This document shows, piece after piece, positions 26,701 to 34,620 of a stretch of DNA of 64,000 nt. The stretch comes from Phycisphaerales bacterium (GTDB taxonomy: Bacteria > Planctomycetota > Phycisphaerae > Phycisphaerales > UBA1924). The translations under genes were made by a program, and so were the position numbers. Within the stretch, counting starts at the first letter, position 1, and each line of letters starts with the position of its first letter. The DNA lies in assembly GCA_020849615.1 (NCBI GenBank), contig JADLFW010000013.1:238566-302565 (forward strand). The letters are read 5' to 3'. The notes below the pieces were generated by a model that was not told the DNA's origin, made no database searches, and worked only from the letters and a program-made list of their open reading frames with translations.

Positions 26701-27864
26701 TCACACGCGCTCACCGACCTTGGCTAGGACACCCGCGGCCGCGCCGTGGTAGAGGGTCTCGAGCAGGTCGGGCGGGAAGCCGAACCCGCGCAGCCGCGGC
26801 GCTGACATGGCGTCGAACCGTTTGGGATCGACCATCATGAGGTCAGGGTCGGCGATCGGTGATTCGCCGTCGTAGCCGGTCTCCCACATCGTCCGCTGCA
26901 CCCAGTAACGGCTGGCGTAGAGGTCGAAGGCCTCCTCGGGGTTGCTGGCGAGGTCGCCCATCGGGTGCTTGGATTTGCCGGGCTCGCCGCCCGCGACCGG
27001 CTCGGGCTTCTTCGACAGGTGCTCCTCGAGCGTCACGATGTCGGAGCCGAACAGCAGCCGCCCGCGCCACTTCTCGAAGAAGTCGCGGATGCGCGCGGGC
27101 TCGTGCTTCGAGAGCTCGCGGGCGATCCACTTGGTGGCGCTGGTGTCAAGGTGCAGGTTGGGGTGCCGCGTCAGCATCCCATCCAGGAATCCCAGGTCCT
27201 CGGGCCAGCCGCCCATATGCGCGGCGATCCACGGCGCCGGAAATCGGTCGAGCATGACCTCCAGGCCGCGGTAGTGGTCGATCTTGCGGAGGTAGGTCTT
27301 GGGATCGGCGTAGCGCGTCTGGAACCACGTGTCGGGGTCGCCAACGTGGGTCATGAACATCATGCCCAGCGACTGGGCCAGCTCGGCGGCCCGGATGCGC
27401 CACGGGCTGTCGGGCTGGACGAGGTCGGCGCCCGATTCGCCCGGGAACATCTCGCGGAGGCGCGGCGCGCTCCAGAACTTGATCATCCGGCTGCCGTGCT
27501 TTCGGGCGTAGGTCTCGATGTTCTCGAGGAAGCCCTCGCGCCAGGCCCGGGCCCGGTCGGGGTCGCGGAACGAGGCCACGGCGACGAAGCGCACGCGGTC
27601 GCCCAGCACCTCCTTGACGGCCTCGACCTGCGAAGGGTCGGTCTGTGAGTAGGTGAGCCGCACCCCGTACAGCCGGGCCGCCTCGGCGTAGACCTTCGCC
27701 GCGCCGGGCCCGTTGATGTGGGCGTGGATATCGATCAGCGGGATGGGCCGGAAGCGGGAGGCCTCGGCCCGGTAGTCGAGCCCGAGGCGGTTGGCGGCGG
27801 AGACGGGCCGGGTCTGAACGGGCCGGGCCGCGGCGGGCGCGGTACCGTGTGGGGGTTGGCTCAT
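26701..27864 (-). CDS. Amidohydrolase family (PF04909) metal-dependent hydrolase
   Basis: 387 aa. TIM-barrel amidohydrolase_2 motifs: IPLIDIHAHINGPG (HxH metal site), MMFMTHVGDPDTW, PWIAAHMGGWPEDLGF, and RLLFGSDIVT with the metal-binding aspartate. Members include decarboxylases and lactonases; the substrate here is not evident. The start codon lies only 6 bp from that of the divergent glycosyltransferase. Confidence 0.85.
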   Translation of the reverse strand: MSQPPHGTAPAAARPVQTRPVSAANRLGLDYRAEASRFRPIPLIDIHAHINGPGAAKVYAEAARLYGVRLTYSQTDPSQVEAVKEVLGDRVRFVAVASFRDPDRARAWREGFLENIETYARKHGSRMIKFWSAPRLREMFPGESGADLVQPDSPWRIRAAELAQSLGMMFMTHVGDPDTWFQTRYADPKTYLRKIDHYRGLEVMLDRFPAPWIAAHMGGWPEDLGFLDGMLTRHPNLHLDTSATKWIARELSKHEPARIRDFFEKWRGRLLFGSDIVTLEEHLSKKPEPVAGGEPGKSKHPMGDLASNPEEAFDLYASRYWVQRTMWETGYDGESPIADPDLMMVDPKRFDAMSAPRLRGFGFPPDLLETLYHGAAAGVLAKVGERV

Positions 27865-27870
27865 CGGCCG

Positions 27871-29073
27871 ATGGTAGACGCTTTCCAGACAACCCCGGAA
27901 CTTGAGGGCCACGCCAGCCACACGGGGCACGGCCCGGCGCGAAATGTTCGCTCGCGCATCGCGCTGGCCCACGACTGGCTGTGCGGGTACCGCGGCGGCG
28001 AGGCCGTTCTGGAGCGCCTGGCCCGGCTCGTTCGGGATCGGTACGAGCCGGCCGGGTTGTGGACGATGTTCGATGATGGCCGGGCCATGGCGCCCGAGAT
28101 CGATGCGCTGGCGCACCACGCTTCGGGGCTGGCGAGGCTCCCGTGGGGGAACTCGCGGCTGCGCCGGTGGCTGCTGCCGGGCTATCCGTGGGCGGTGGGG
28201 CGGTTGTCCAGCTCCATCGCGCGGGCCCACCGTGAGCGGCGGATCGACCTGCTGATCTCGAGCAGCTCTGCGGCGGTGAAGGGCATCCGCGCGCCCGAGG
28301 GTGTGCCGCACGTGTGCTACTGCCACGCGCCGGCGCGGTACGTGTGGTCGCTGCGCGAGGACTACGCGGGCGGGCTGCGCGGGCTGGGGCTGCGGCTCTT
28401 CGGCGAGGGCTTCAGGGAATGGGACCAGCGCACCGCCGCGAACGTGACGCGGTTTGTTGCCAACTCGAGCTACATCGCGCGGCAGATCCGCGCCTTCTAC
28501 GACCGCGAGGCCGAGGTGATCGCGCCGCCGGTGCGGACGGAGTACTTCACGCCGGGCCCGGATGCCGCGCGCGAGGACTTCTGGCTCGTGGTGTCGGCGC
28601 TCGAGCCGTACAAGCGGGTCGATCTGGCGATTCAGGCGGCCGCGAAGGCGCGGCGGCGGCTGGTGGTGATCGGCGGCGGGTCGCAGCGGGCCAGGCTCGC
28701 AGCGATGGCCGGGCCCGGCGTGATGTTCCTCGGACGCGTGAGCGATGAGATCGTGCGCGATCACTACCGCCGGGCCGCGGTGTTCCTCTTCCCGCAGGTG
28801 GAGGATTTCGGGATCACGGCGGTGGAGGCCCAGGCGTGCGGGCTGCCGGTGGTGGCCCGGGCCGAGGGCGGCGCGCTGGACACGGTGATCGACGGGCGGA
28901 CGGGGGCGCTCTTCGCGGAGCCGACGGCCGAGTCGCTGCTGGATGCGCTGGCGAGGTGTCCGCGGGCGGGGATGGATGAGACGAGGCGGGCGTGCCGGGA
29001 GAGCGCGGAGCGGTTCAGCGAGATGGAGTTCGACGCGGCGATGGGGGAAGTGATCGCCTCGATGCTGGGGTAG
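27871..29073 (+). CDS. GT4-type glycosyltransferase
   Basis: 400 aa. GT-B group 1 pattern: N-terminal IALAHDWLCGYRGGEAVLER, CYCHAPARYVWSLREDY, and C-terminal ALEPYKRVDLAIQAAAKARR, VIGGGSQ, FPQVEDFGITAVEAQACGLP with AEGGALDTV, the E-x7-E nucleotide-sugar site. Similar to WbaZ/mannosyltransferase-like enzymes of surface polysaccharide synthesis. Alternative starts downstream are possible because the first 25 residues are not conserved-looking. Confidence 0.88.
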   Translation: MVDAFQTTPELEGHASHTGHGPARNVRSRIALAHDWLCGYRGGEAVLERLARLVRDRYEPAGLWTMFDDGRAMAPEIDALAHHASGLARLPWGNSRLRRWLLPGYPWAVGRLSSSIARAHRERRIDLLISSSSAAVKGIRAPEGVPHVCYCHAPARYVWSLREDYAGGLRGLGLRLFGEGFREWDQRTAANVTRFVANSSYIARQIRAFYDREAEVIAPPVRTEYFTPGPDAAREDFWLVVSALEPYKRVDLAIQAAAKARRRLVVIGGGSQRARLAAMAGPGVMFLGRVSDEIVRDHYRRAAVFLFPQVEDFGITAVEAQACGLPVVARAEGGALDTVIDGRTGALFAEPTAESLLDALARCPRAGMDETRRACRESAERFSEMEFDAAMGEVIASMLG

Positions 29074-29082
29074 GAGCGGAAC

Positions 29083-29220
29083 TCACCACAGAGGCGCAGA
29101 GGCACAGAGAAGATCGGAACTCGGGCGGACGATCGTGGCGCCCCTGGGTTCAAGCCCGGATGCGCGAGCGTCAATCGCCCAATTCCAGTCTTCTCTGTGC
29201 CTCTGCGCCTCTGTGGTGAA
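29083..29220. repeat. MITE-like element with terminal inverted repeats, copy 2
   Basis: Left arm TCACCACAGAGGCGCAGAGG, right arm CTCTGCGCCTCTGTGGTGAA. It begins 10 bp after the glycosyltransferase stop and ends 6 bp before the convergent flavin reductase stop. It shares ends and an inverted core with 7772-7900. Confidence 0.88.
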
Positions 29221-29226
29221 ATTTCT

Positions 29227-29727
29227 TCACGCCACGCGGTGGGGCGATGAGGCGGGCGGCAGGGTGCCGTTGGATTCGGCCTGGGCGTAGACCTTGCCGG
29301 CCATGACCTGGCCGACGTAGATCTCGTGGTCGGCCTCGAGGTCGAAGTGGCGGACGACCTCGCAGTCGAGGGCGACCAAGGCCCGCTTGATGATGGGGGC
29401 GCCGGTGGCCAGGGTCTCGGTGGCGACGGAGTCGAAGGGGTCACCGTGATCCCCCGGGAGCGGGGGGCCCATGAACTTACGGACGATGAGCTTGTCGTTC
29501 GGGTCGATCCGGCAGATCGCGAAGCAGTGGCTGTCGCGGATCATGGGCTCGATCCAGTGCCCCTTGCGGGCCGCGACGCTCAGGAGCAGGGGTTCATCCG
29601 CGCAGGGCTGGACGGACTTGACGAGCACACCGGCCCGCTTGCCCTCGAACGAGGATGTCATGACATACAGCCCGCTGGGCAGCATGCACAGCGCTCGGAG
29701 CACCTCAGTCTGCGTGGGGGTGGTCAC
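29227..29727 (-). CDS. Flavin reductase-like (FMN-binding split barrel) protein
   Basis: 166 aa. MLPSGLYVMTSSFEGKRAG, VKSVQPCADEPLLLSVA, RKGHWIEPMIRDSHCFAI, and LDCEVVRHFDLEADHEIYVG are the flavin reductase (PF01613) pattern. It probably binds FMN and reduces it with NAD(P)H, or serves as the reductase part of a two-component oxygenase; no oxygenase gene is adjacent. Confidence 0.85.
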   Translation of the reverse strand: MTTPTQTEVLRALCMLPSGLYVMTSSFEGKRAGVLVKSVQPCADEPLLLSVAARKGHWIEPMIRDSHCFAICRIDPNDKLIVRKFMGPPLPGDHGDPFDSVATETLATGAPIIKRALVALDCEVVRHFDLEADHEIYVGQVMAGKVYAQAESNGTLPPASSPHRVA

Positions 29728-29963
29728 AACCGCTCTCCGCCCTGGTCCACAAGCTGATCCACGAGTTCCGGTGAGTTCCGCGCTGGCCCGCTGGGGCCAG
29801 ACAGGCCGAGAAGAGATCGGCCAAGACGAGGTTGCAGTCTACCGCGACCCATTAACGGCTGCTCAGCCACGAGTTACGCACAACCGACAGGATCTAGAAC
29901 ATATACCGAACATTAGAAGGACGACCTTCGAACATCAAATTAATTCCGGGCGAAGGTCGAAAG

Positions 29964-29989
29964 GTGTTGAAAAGTGTTGCGAAGTGGGG
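29964..29989 (+). promoter_or_regulatory. 10-bp direct repeats upstream of mraZ (candidate MraZ operator)
   Basis: GTGTTG at 29964, GTGTTG at 29974 and GTGGGG at 29984, spaced exactly 10 bp. MraZ in other bacteria binds GTGGG/TGGGN boxes repeated at 10-bp spacing in its own promoter. The block lies 36-61 bp before the start codon. Upstream, CGACCTTCG (29922) and CGAAGGTCG (29951) form an inverted repeat in a locally AT-rich segment likely to hold the promoter. Confidence 0.6.
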
Positions 29990-30024
29990 GATACTCCCAC
30001 GGATGGCGAGGGGGTCCACCACGC

Positions 30025-30483
30025 GTGCTGTTTACCGGCCATGCCGAACTGACGATCGACGCCAAGCAGCGCCTGGCGATCCCGTCCAAGTACCGGGGGC
30101 AGTGGAAAAGCCAGCGGGATGGGGATGCCTGGTACAGCGTGCCGTGGCCGGACGGTTCGCTGAGGCTGTACACGGAAAAGCGTTTCGAGGCGCTGGCCGA
30201 GCAGGGCCAGCACTCGCTGACGCCCGGGCACGACGAGGCGGCGCTGGAGTCGCAGCTGTTCGGGTTCGCGGAGCGCATCGAGATGGATTCGGCCGGGCGG
30301 ATCACGGTGCCCAGATCTCACCTCGAGCTCGCGGGCTTGTCCAGCGACGTCGTGGTGATCGGGGCCAGGAACCGACTGGAAGTTCGGGACCGAAGCAAGT
30401 GGAACCAATCCCTGGGCGAACGATTCGCCCAGCTCCCCGCGCTGGTCGCACGGATCGAGGCCAAGCGCGCGGGGAATGGTTGA
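30025..30483 (+). CDS. mraZ: Transcriptional regulator MraZ
   Basis: 152 aa, starting at GTG (MLFTGHAELTIDAKQRLAIP), where the family begins. Two AbrB-like MraZ domains are visible: DAKQRLAIPSKYR and DSAGRITVPRSHLELAGLSS. MraZ normally opens the division and cell wall cluster and represses it. Here the following gene is not rsmH/mraW, so mraZ is detached from that cluster. The downstream 447 bp hold a candidate structured RNA. Confidence 0.9.
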   Translation: MLFTGHAELTIDAKQRLAIPSKYRGQWKSQRDGDAWYSVPWPDGSLRLYTEKRFEALAEQGQHSLTPGHDEAALESQLFGFAERIEMDSAGRITVPRSHLELAGLSSDVVVIGARNRLEVRDRSKWNQSLGERFAQLPALVARIEAKRAGNG

Positions 30484-30525
30484 GGTGAGGAGCACCTGGG
30501 GCGTTCGTAACCGGCCGCCGCAGGG

Positions 30526-30899
30526 TTGACAAGTCAACAGTCGGTTTTTTCTCTCCGCGAGCCAACGCGGGCGCGGACGGTCCTCTCACCGTCCGGCCCG
30601 CACAAGCTGCGGCGAGCCAGCCCGGGCCCGGGTGGTCTCAAGGACGAACTTCACCGCCAAGGCCCAACGCTCCCCCCGCCCGGCGATGCAAGGACGCACC
30701 GCCGGCCGACCGCAGCCCGGTGCGCACCGGACGGCGGCGGGCCGCGCGGGATCACGGCTGGCTCACCCCGCGCTCGGTCGTCCACCACCGGCCGAGCGCA
30801 TTGACCCACCTCCCGGCGACGGGCCAGACCCACCACCACCTCCCACCACAGCCCGTCGCCACAATCGCCGCCCGGCCCACCAACCAGGCGGCGTTTTTT
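30526..30899 (+). ncRNA. Candidate structured RNA with C-rich loops and its own terminator
   Basis: A 447-bp gap without a credible gene. It starts with TTGACA inside the palindrome GTTGACAAGTCAAC (30525-30538) and a T6 run. It then holds a chain of strong stems: GGACGGT/ACCGTCC near 30576, CGCTCGGTCG/CCGGCCGAGCG (30771-30798), GGCGACGGGC (30815-30824)/GCCCGTCGCC (30851-30860), and CGCCGCC/GGCGGCG followed by T6 (30866-30899). The loops of the last three are almost only C and A (TCCACCA, CCACCACCACCTCCC, CCCACCAACCA). It does not carry the consensus of RNase P RNA, tmRNA, SRP RNA or 6S RNA. It could instead be the leader/attenuator of the next gene. Confidence 0.4.
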
Positions 30900-30930
30900 C
30901 TTTTTGGAGCCGCCCGGGTTATCATCGGGC

Positions 30931-32304
30931 ATGATCCGAAACTCGCTCGTACTGGCCATCCTCCCCGCCCTCGTATCCGCGGCGCCGGCCCGGCCCGGCC
31001 CGGACCCCAGCGCTGAGTTCCAGCGGCAGTACCACGCGCTGGCGCTGGAAGGCCAGCCCGCGGCCGGGCCCAACGCGCTCGATCTGGTCGGCCCGGTAGC
31101 GGAGCGGATCAAGGCGGTGACCGCCGAGGTGATGGCGAAGCAGTTCCCGGGCGAGAAGCCGGAGATGGTGGATCTGCAGGCGCTGACGCGGGAGGCGGCC
31201 ACGCCGCGGGAGAAGGAGATCGCGCGGGCCGTGCTGGCGGCGCTGATCAAGTCCGATGTGCCGAGGCTGGCGGCGGAGCTGGCGGCGGCGCCGAGAAGTG
31301 TCAAGCCCGAGGGCACGGGCCTGCTGTTCAACCAGATGCTGCCGCAGCTGGGCCGCTTCCGGCAGATCGCGCGTTTCGAGGCGGGCCGCATGGCGCTGGC
31401 GCAGGAAGCGGGCGACACGTCGGCGTGGCTCACGGCCTTTGCCGAAACGATGCGACTTGGGCGGCAGGCCTCGCAGGAGCCCGTCCTCATCTCTGCGCTG
31501 GTCGGGATCGCGGTCCAGTCGCTCGCCTTCGATTCCGCTCACCGCCTGATCGCCTCGGGGGTGGATGACACCACGCTCGTGAAGGTCGCCGGCATCGTCA
31601 GGGCCTCTCCGCAACCGGGATTGGACCGGCAGTTCCGCGGCGAGCAGCTCATGGCCGAGGATGCGCTCGACTACATCTACGACACGGGGCCGGAAGCGAT
31701 CAAGGTGCTGCGGCAGCCCACGAACAATCCGCCGGCGCGCCCGGCCGAACCGGTGGTCGCCGAGGGCGATGCGATGGGCCCCGGGATGCCGCCGCGGGCG
31801 GAGCACCGCCGACTGATCACGGACTACTACACGAAGCTGCGGGCCTGGGCCCGGCTCCCGGCTGTCCAGCGGAAGGCGATCGGGGCTTCGCAAACGCTTG
31901 GGCGGGCGCGGGAGGAGAGCCTGCTGCTGCAGACCCTGTCGCCGGCGTTTGAAAAGGCGGTGGCCGCCTTGGACCAGTCGCGGGCCGAGCGGGCGGGGCT
32001 GCTCACCGTGATCGCGATCGAGCGGTTCAAGCTCGCCAAGGGCACATATCCCGCGAATCTCGGCGCCTTGTCGGGAGATCTCCTGACCGAGCCCGCGGTC
32101 GATCCCTACACGGGCGGGCCGCTGGGCTACCTGCCGCCGTCGAAGGGCCCGTACGAAGGCGGCCGGGCGTACGTGCTGTACGCCGCGGGGATCGATGCGA
32201 GCGATGATGGCGGCAAGGTCGATTTCGGCAACCCGACGAGCGTGAACAAGGAAGGCGCAACCGGCGACCTGCTCCTCAACCGCTACGCGCCATCGAAGAA
32301 ATAG
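30931..32304 (+). CDS. Secreted hypothetical protein
   Basis: 457 aa. Signal peptide to about residue 18 (LVSAAPARPG). The body is helical (EKEIARAVLAALIKSDVPRL, RFRQIARFEAGRMALAQEAG). The C-terminal ~70 residues (FKLAKGTYPANLGALSGDLL, VDPYTGGPLGYLP, YVLYAAGIDASDDGG) resemble the end of type II secretion pseudopilin-like domains common on planctomycete hypothetical proteins. Function unknown. Starts 31 bp after a terminator hairpin. Confidence 0.7.
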   Translation: MIRNSLVLAILPALVSAAPARPGPDPSAEFQRQYHALALEGQPAAGPNALDLVGPVAERIKAVTAEVMAKQFPGEKPEMVDLQALTREAATPREKEIARAVLAALIKSDVPRLAAELAAAPRSVKPEGTGLLFNQMLPQLGRFRQIARFEAGRMALAQEAGDTSAWLTAFAETMRLGRQASQEPVLISALVGIAVQSLAFDSAHRLIASGVDDTTLVKVAGIVRASPQPGLDRQFRGEQLMAEDALDYIYDTGPEAIKVLRQPTNNPPARPAEPVVAEGDAMGPGMPPRAEHRRLITDYYTKLRAWARLPAVQRKAIGASQTLGRAREESLLLQTLSPAFEKAVAALDQSRAERAGLLTVIAIERFKLAKGTYPANLGALSGDLLTEPAVDPYTGGPLGYLPPSKGPYEGGRAYVLYAAGIDASDDGGKVDFGNPTSVNKEGATGDLLLNRYAPSKK

Positions 32305-32311
32305 GCGCACG

Positions 32312-32346
32312 AAAAAACCCGCAGGCCCGGAAGCCCGCGGGCTTTC
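32312..32346. terminator. Bidirectional terminator between convergent genes
   Basis: AAAAAACCCGC...GCGGGCTTTCT: a CCCGC/GCGGG-based stem with A-run on the left and T-run on the right, usable in both directions. Confidence 0.75.
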
Positions 32347-32386
32347 TCCGCGATCTCCGCTTCGTGATGCGGATTCGGGTTTCGGG

Positions 32387-32773
32387 CTACGGGCGCCGCA
32401 GCATGACGGGGACGCGGACCGTCTCGCCCGGGCGGACCGCCGTGCGCTCCTGGCCGATGCCGATATCGACCTTGCGGGCCCGGACGAGCCACGGGCCCGG
32501 ATGCACACGCTCGAACATGTAGCGGCCCTCGGCGCTGGTCTCGGTGCGGCGGACCACCTCACCCGCGGCGTTGATGAGGGCGACCTGGGCGCCCGCGACC
32601 GGCTGGCGCTCCGAGTTGACGACGATGCCGGCGATCCGGCCGGGCCGCGGGGCATCCTCGCTCGGGCCCGCCATCGAAGTGACGGGTGCGGCGAGCGTGA
32701 AAAGGGTCGCGATGGCGGCGGCGATGGCCAGGGACATCGAGCGCACGAACGACCTGCGATTCTGCGATCTCAT
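32387..32773 (-). CDS. Secreted carboxypeptidase-regulatory-like (CarboxypepD_reg) protein
   Basis: 128 aa. The start at 32773 is supported by GGAGAG. Signal peptide to about residue 36 (TSMAGPSE). The mature domain RIAGIVVNSERQPVAGAQVA, SAEGRYMFERVHPGPW is the Ig-like CarboxypepD_reg/CNA_B pattern, usually a binding or structural module on surface proteins. A single domain, no anchor. Confidence 0.8.
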   Translation of the reverse strand: MRSQNRRSFVRSMSLAIAAAIATLFTLAAPVTSMAGPSEDAPRPGRIAGIVVNSERQPVAGAQVALINAAGEVVRRTETSAEGRYMFERVHPGPWLVRARKVDIGIGQERTAVRPGETVRVPVMLRRP

Positions 32774-33031
32774 GGGCTGACTCTCCGTTGCTGCAAGCAC
32801 GTTTCGCTGCGCCGAAACCAGGTCGGCCCGGACGCCGGAGCGCCCGGCCTCGCGCCGAGGTTGGAGCCCCCGCCTTTCGTTCGGCCACTTCAACGACGCC
32901 GGGCCCCGAGCCTGGCGTGGACCTCTAATTGGTCCGACCTGATGAACGTGGCAGCCGGGCCCGGTATTGCAGCCGGGAACTTGCGGCGGATGAAGGCCCA
33001 TGAACGCGGATCGGATCAGAGGGCGACGACG

Positions 33032-33904
33032 CTAGCGTTGCAGCGCTTCGGGGGGCATCCTGGCCGCGTAGGGCATCTCGAACAGACCCCGCACGGGCCG
33101 GGCTTTGCGGCGGGTCGGGATCAGTTCGCACCTGACCGCCTCCGAGCCCGGCTCGAACGGACGGATGGCGATCACCACACCATCATCGCCGGGGTAGTTG
33201 GGGTCGTAGATCCTGATCCGGGCCTCCGTTTCATCGCGGTCGTAGCCGTACGCGAGGACCTGGTGGTTCTCCCACAAGAGTCCCGTGCCGTGCTTCACGT
33301 AGACCAGCCCCAGCACGACGAGATCGAGGTTGTCGAGCTTGTCGTAGATCGCCGGGAGCTCTTTGGCGGTCTCGAGGGCGATGTCGGTGCCCCGGCCCGC
33401 GCGGGCCGGCGCGGTGGGGGGGCGATGGTCGTCGTAGGCCATCCATTCCGCGAACTTCAGCGCCAGCATGAAGCCGGGCCCGAGCGAATCGACCTGGCGG
33501 TCGGAGAGGTAGTTGAAGAGGTCATCGCCATCCCCGGGCGGCGCTTCGCGGGCCGGCACCTGCAGGTCGGCGAGATAGAAATCGGCGGCGGAGGCGGACA
33601 TGCCCCCGCACAGCCCGTACGTCGCCGGTGTATCGATCGCGAGGTCCAGGCCCAGCCGGGAGACCAGCGACCGGTACCGGGGCGGGATGGGCGAGCCCGT
33701 GAAGGTGTTGCGGAACTTGAAGCCATGGATCGAAGGGCGGAAGGGCTCGCGCTTCGTGAGGCGCTCGGCGGGCATGAGCGCCCGCTCGCGGTGGTCGGCG
33801 GTGTCCCGGCCCGGCGCCGGATCGGCCTGGCCCGCCGCGGGAGCGGCGAACATGGCCGGAATCGCCAGGAGGACGAGGCCCGCGAGTCGCGGAGCGCATC
33901 TCAT
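33032..33904 (-). CDS. Secreted papain-like-fold protein
   Basis: 290 aa. Signal peptide to about residue 26 (AAGQADP). Motifs are consistent with a papain/C39-like triad: YGLCGGMSASAADFYLAD (Cys at the head of a helix), LLWENHQVLAYGYDRD (His), and IRIYDPNYPGDDG (Asp/Asn). The spacing is that of papain-type enzymes with a large insert (DLFNYLSDRQ...TAKELPAIYD). Peptidase activity is inference. I recall the CGGM...HQVLAYG...YDPN arrangement from uncharacterised bacterial proteins, but cannot name the family. Confidence 0.65.
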   Translation of the reverse strand: MRCAPRLAGLVLLAIPAMFAAPAAGQADPAPGRDTADHRERALMPAERLTKREPFRPSIHGFKFRNTFTGSPIPPRYRSLVSRLGLDLAIDTPATYGLCGGMSASAADFYLADLQVPAREAPPGDGDDLFNYLSDRQVDSLGPGFMLALKFAEWMAYDDHRPPTAPARAGRGTDIALETAKELPAIYDKLDNLDLVVLGLVYVKHGTGLLWENHQVLAYGYDRDETEARIRIYDPNYPGDDGVVIAIRPFEPGSEAVRCELIPTRRKARPVRGLFEMPYAARMPPEALQR

Positions 33905-33947
33905 GGGGGAACGCTAGGGGCCGGTGCGCCCGCGGTACACTGGCGGG

Positions 33948-34514
33948 ATGAACCTGGAACAGGCCCGGGCGTTGATGCACGAATGGACGGCCGGCCCGGC
34001 GCTGCGGGTCCACATGGAGTGCGTCGCGGCGTGCATGGGGTTCTACGCGCAGAAGCTGGACCCGGCGAACCGGGAGCGGTGGATGGTCGCCGGGCTGCTG
34101 CACGACTTTGACTACGAGCGGCACCCGACCGCCGAGGAGCACCCGGTCGTCGGTGTCCGCCACCTCGAGTTGCTGGGTGTCGATGAAGAGATCCGCCGCG
34201 CGATTCTTGCGCATGCCGGCGAGCGCACGGGCGAACCGCGGTCGACGCCGATGGCCAAGACCCTTTTCGCGGTCGATGAACTGTCGGGGTTCATTGTCGC
34301 GTGCGCCAAGGTCCGGCCCGACGGCGTTGAATCGCTGGGGGTCTCAAGCGTGAAGAAGAAGCTGGCCAACCGCGCGTTCGCGGCGGCGGTCTCGCGGGAG
34401 GACATCGCGGCGGGCGCTGCGGAGCTTGGGGCGCTGACGGGGCTGGATGAGGCGGGCCATATCGAGTCTTGCATCGGCGCGATCCGGGCGGAGTCCGGGC
34501 GGCTGGGGCTTTGA
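33948..34514 (+). CDS. HD-domain phosphohydrolase
   Basis: 188 aa. HMECVAACMGFYAQKL with VAGLLHDFDYERHP gives the HD pair; EEHPVVGVRHLELLG and ILAHAGERTG complete the metal site (H...HD...H...D type). KTLFAVDELSGFIVACAKVR continues the helical fold, as in HDIG-type hydrolases related to YqeK/phosphatases. Substrate unknown. Confidence 0.82.
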   Translation: MNLEQARALMHEWTAGPALRVHMECVAACMGFYAQKLDPANRERWMVAGLLHDFDYERHPTAEEHPVVGVRHLELLGVDEEIRRAILAHAGERTGEPRSTPMAKTLFAVDELSGFIVACAKVRPDGVESLGVSSVKKKLANRAFAAAVSREDIAAGAAELGALTGLDEAGHIESCIGAIRAESGRLGL

Positions 34515-34620
34515 ATAGCCTGTGAACATCGACCAAAGGGCTGGGCGCGGGGCGCGGGTCTGGTATGCTGCGCGGCGTCCGGGAAGGTGCCCCATTCCGG
34601 GCGTCTTGAGGGGAGCCCGC

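Noticed and set aside
30525..30554. Sigma70 promoter TTGACA with 17-bp spacer
   Set aside because: The -35 is perfect but the -10 position reads TTCTCT, so it is mentioned only as part of the candidate RNA.
30526..30899. RNase P RNA, tmRNA or SRP RNA
   Set aside because: None of the expected conserved segments (GAGGAAAGTC, tmRNA ends, GGAAGGAAGCAG-type loop) can be found on either strand.
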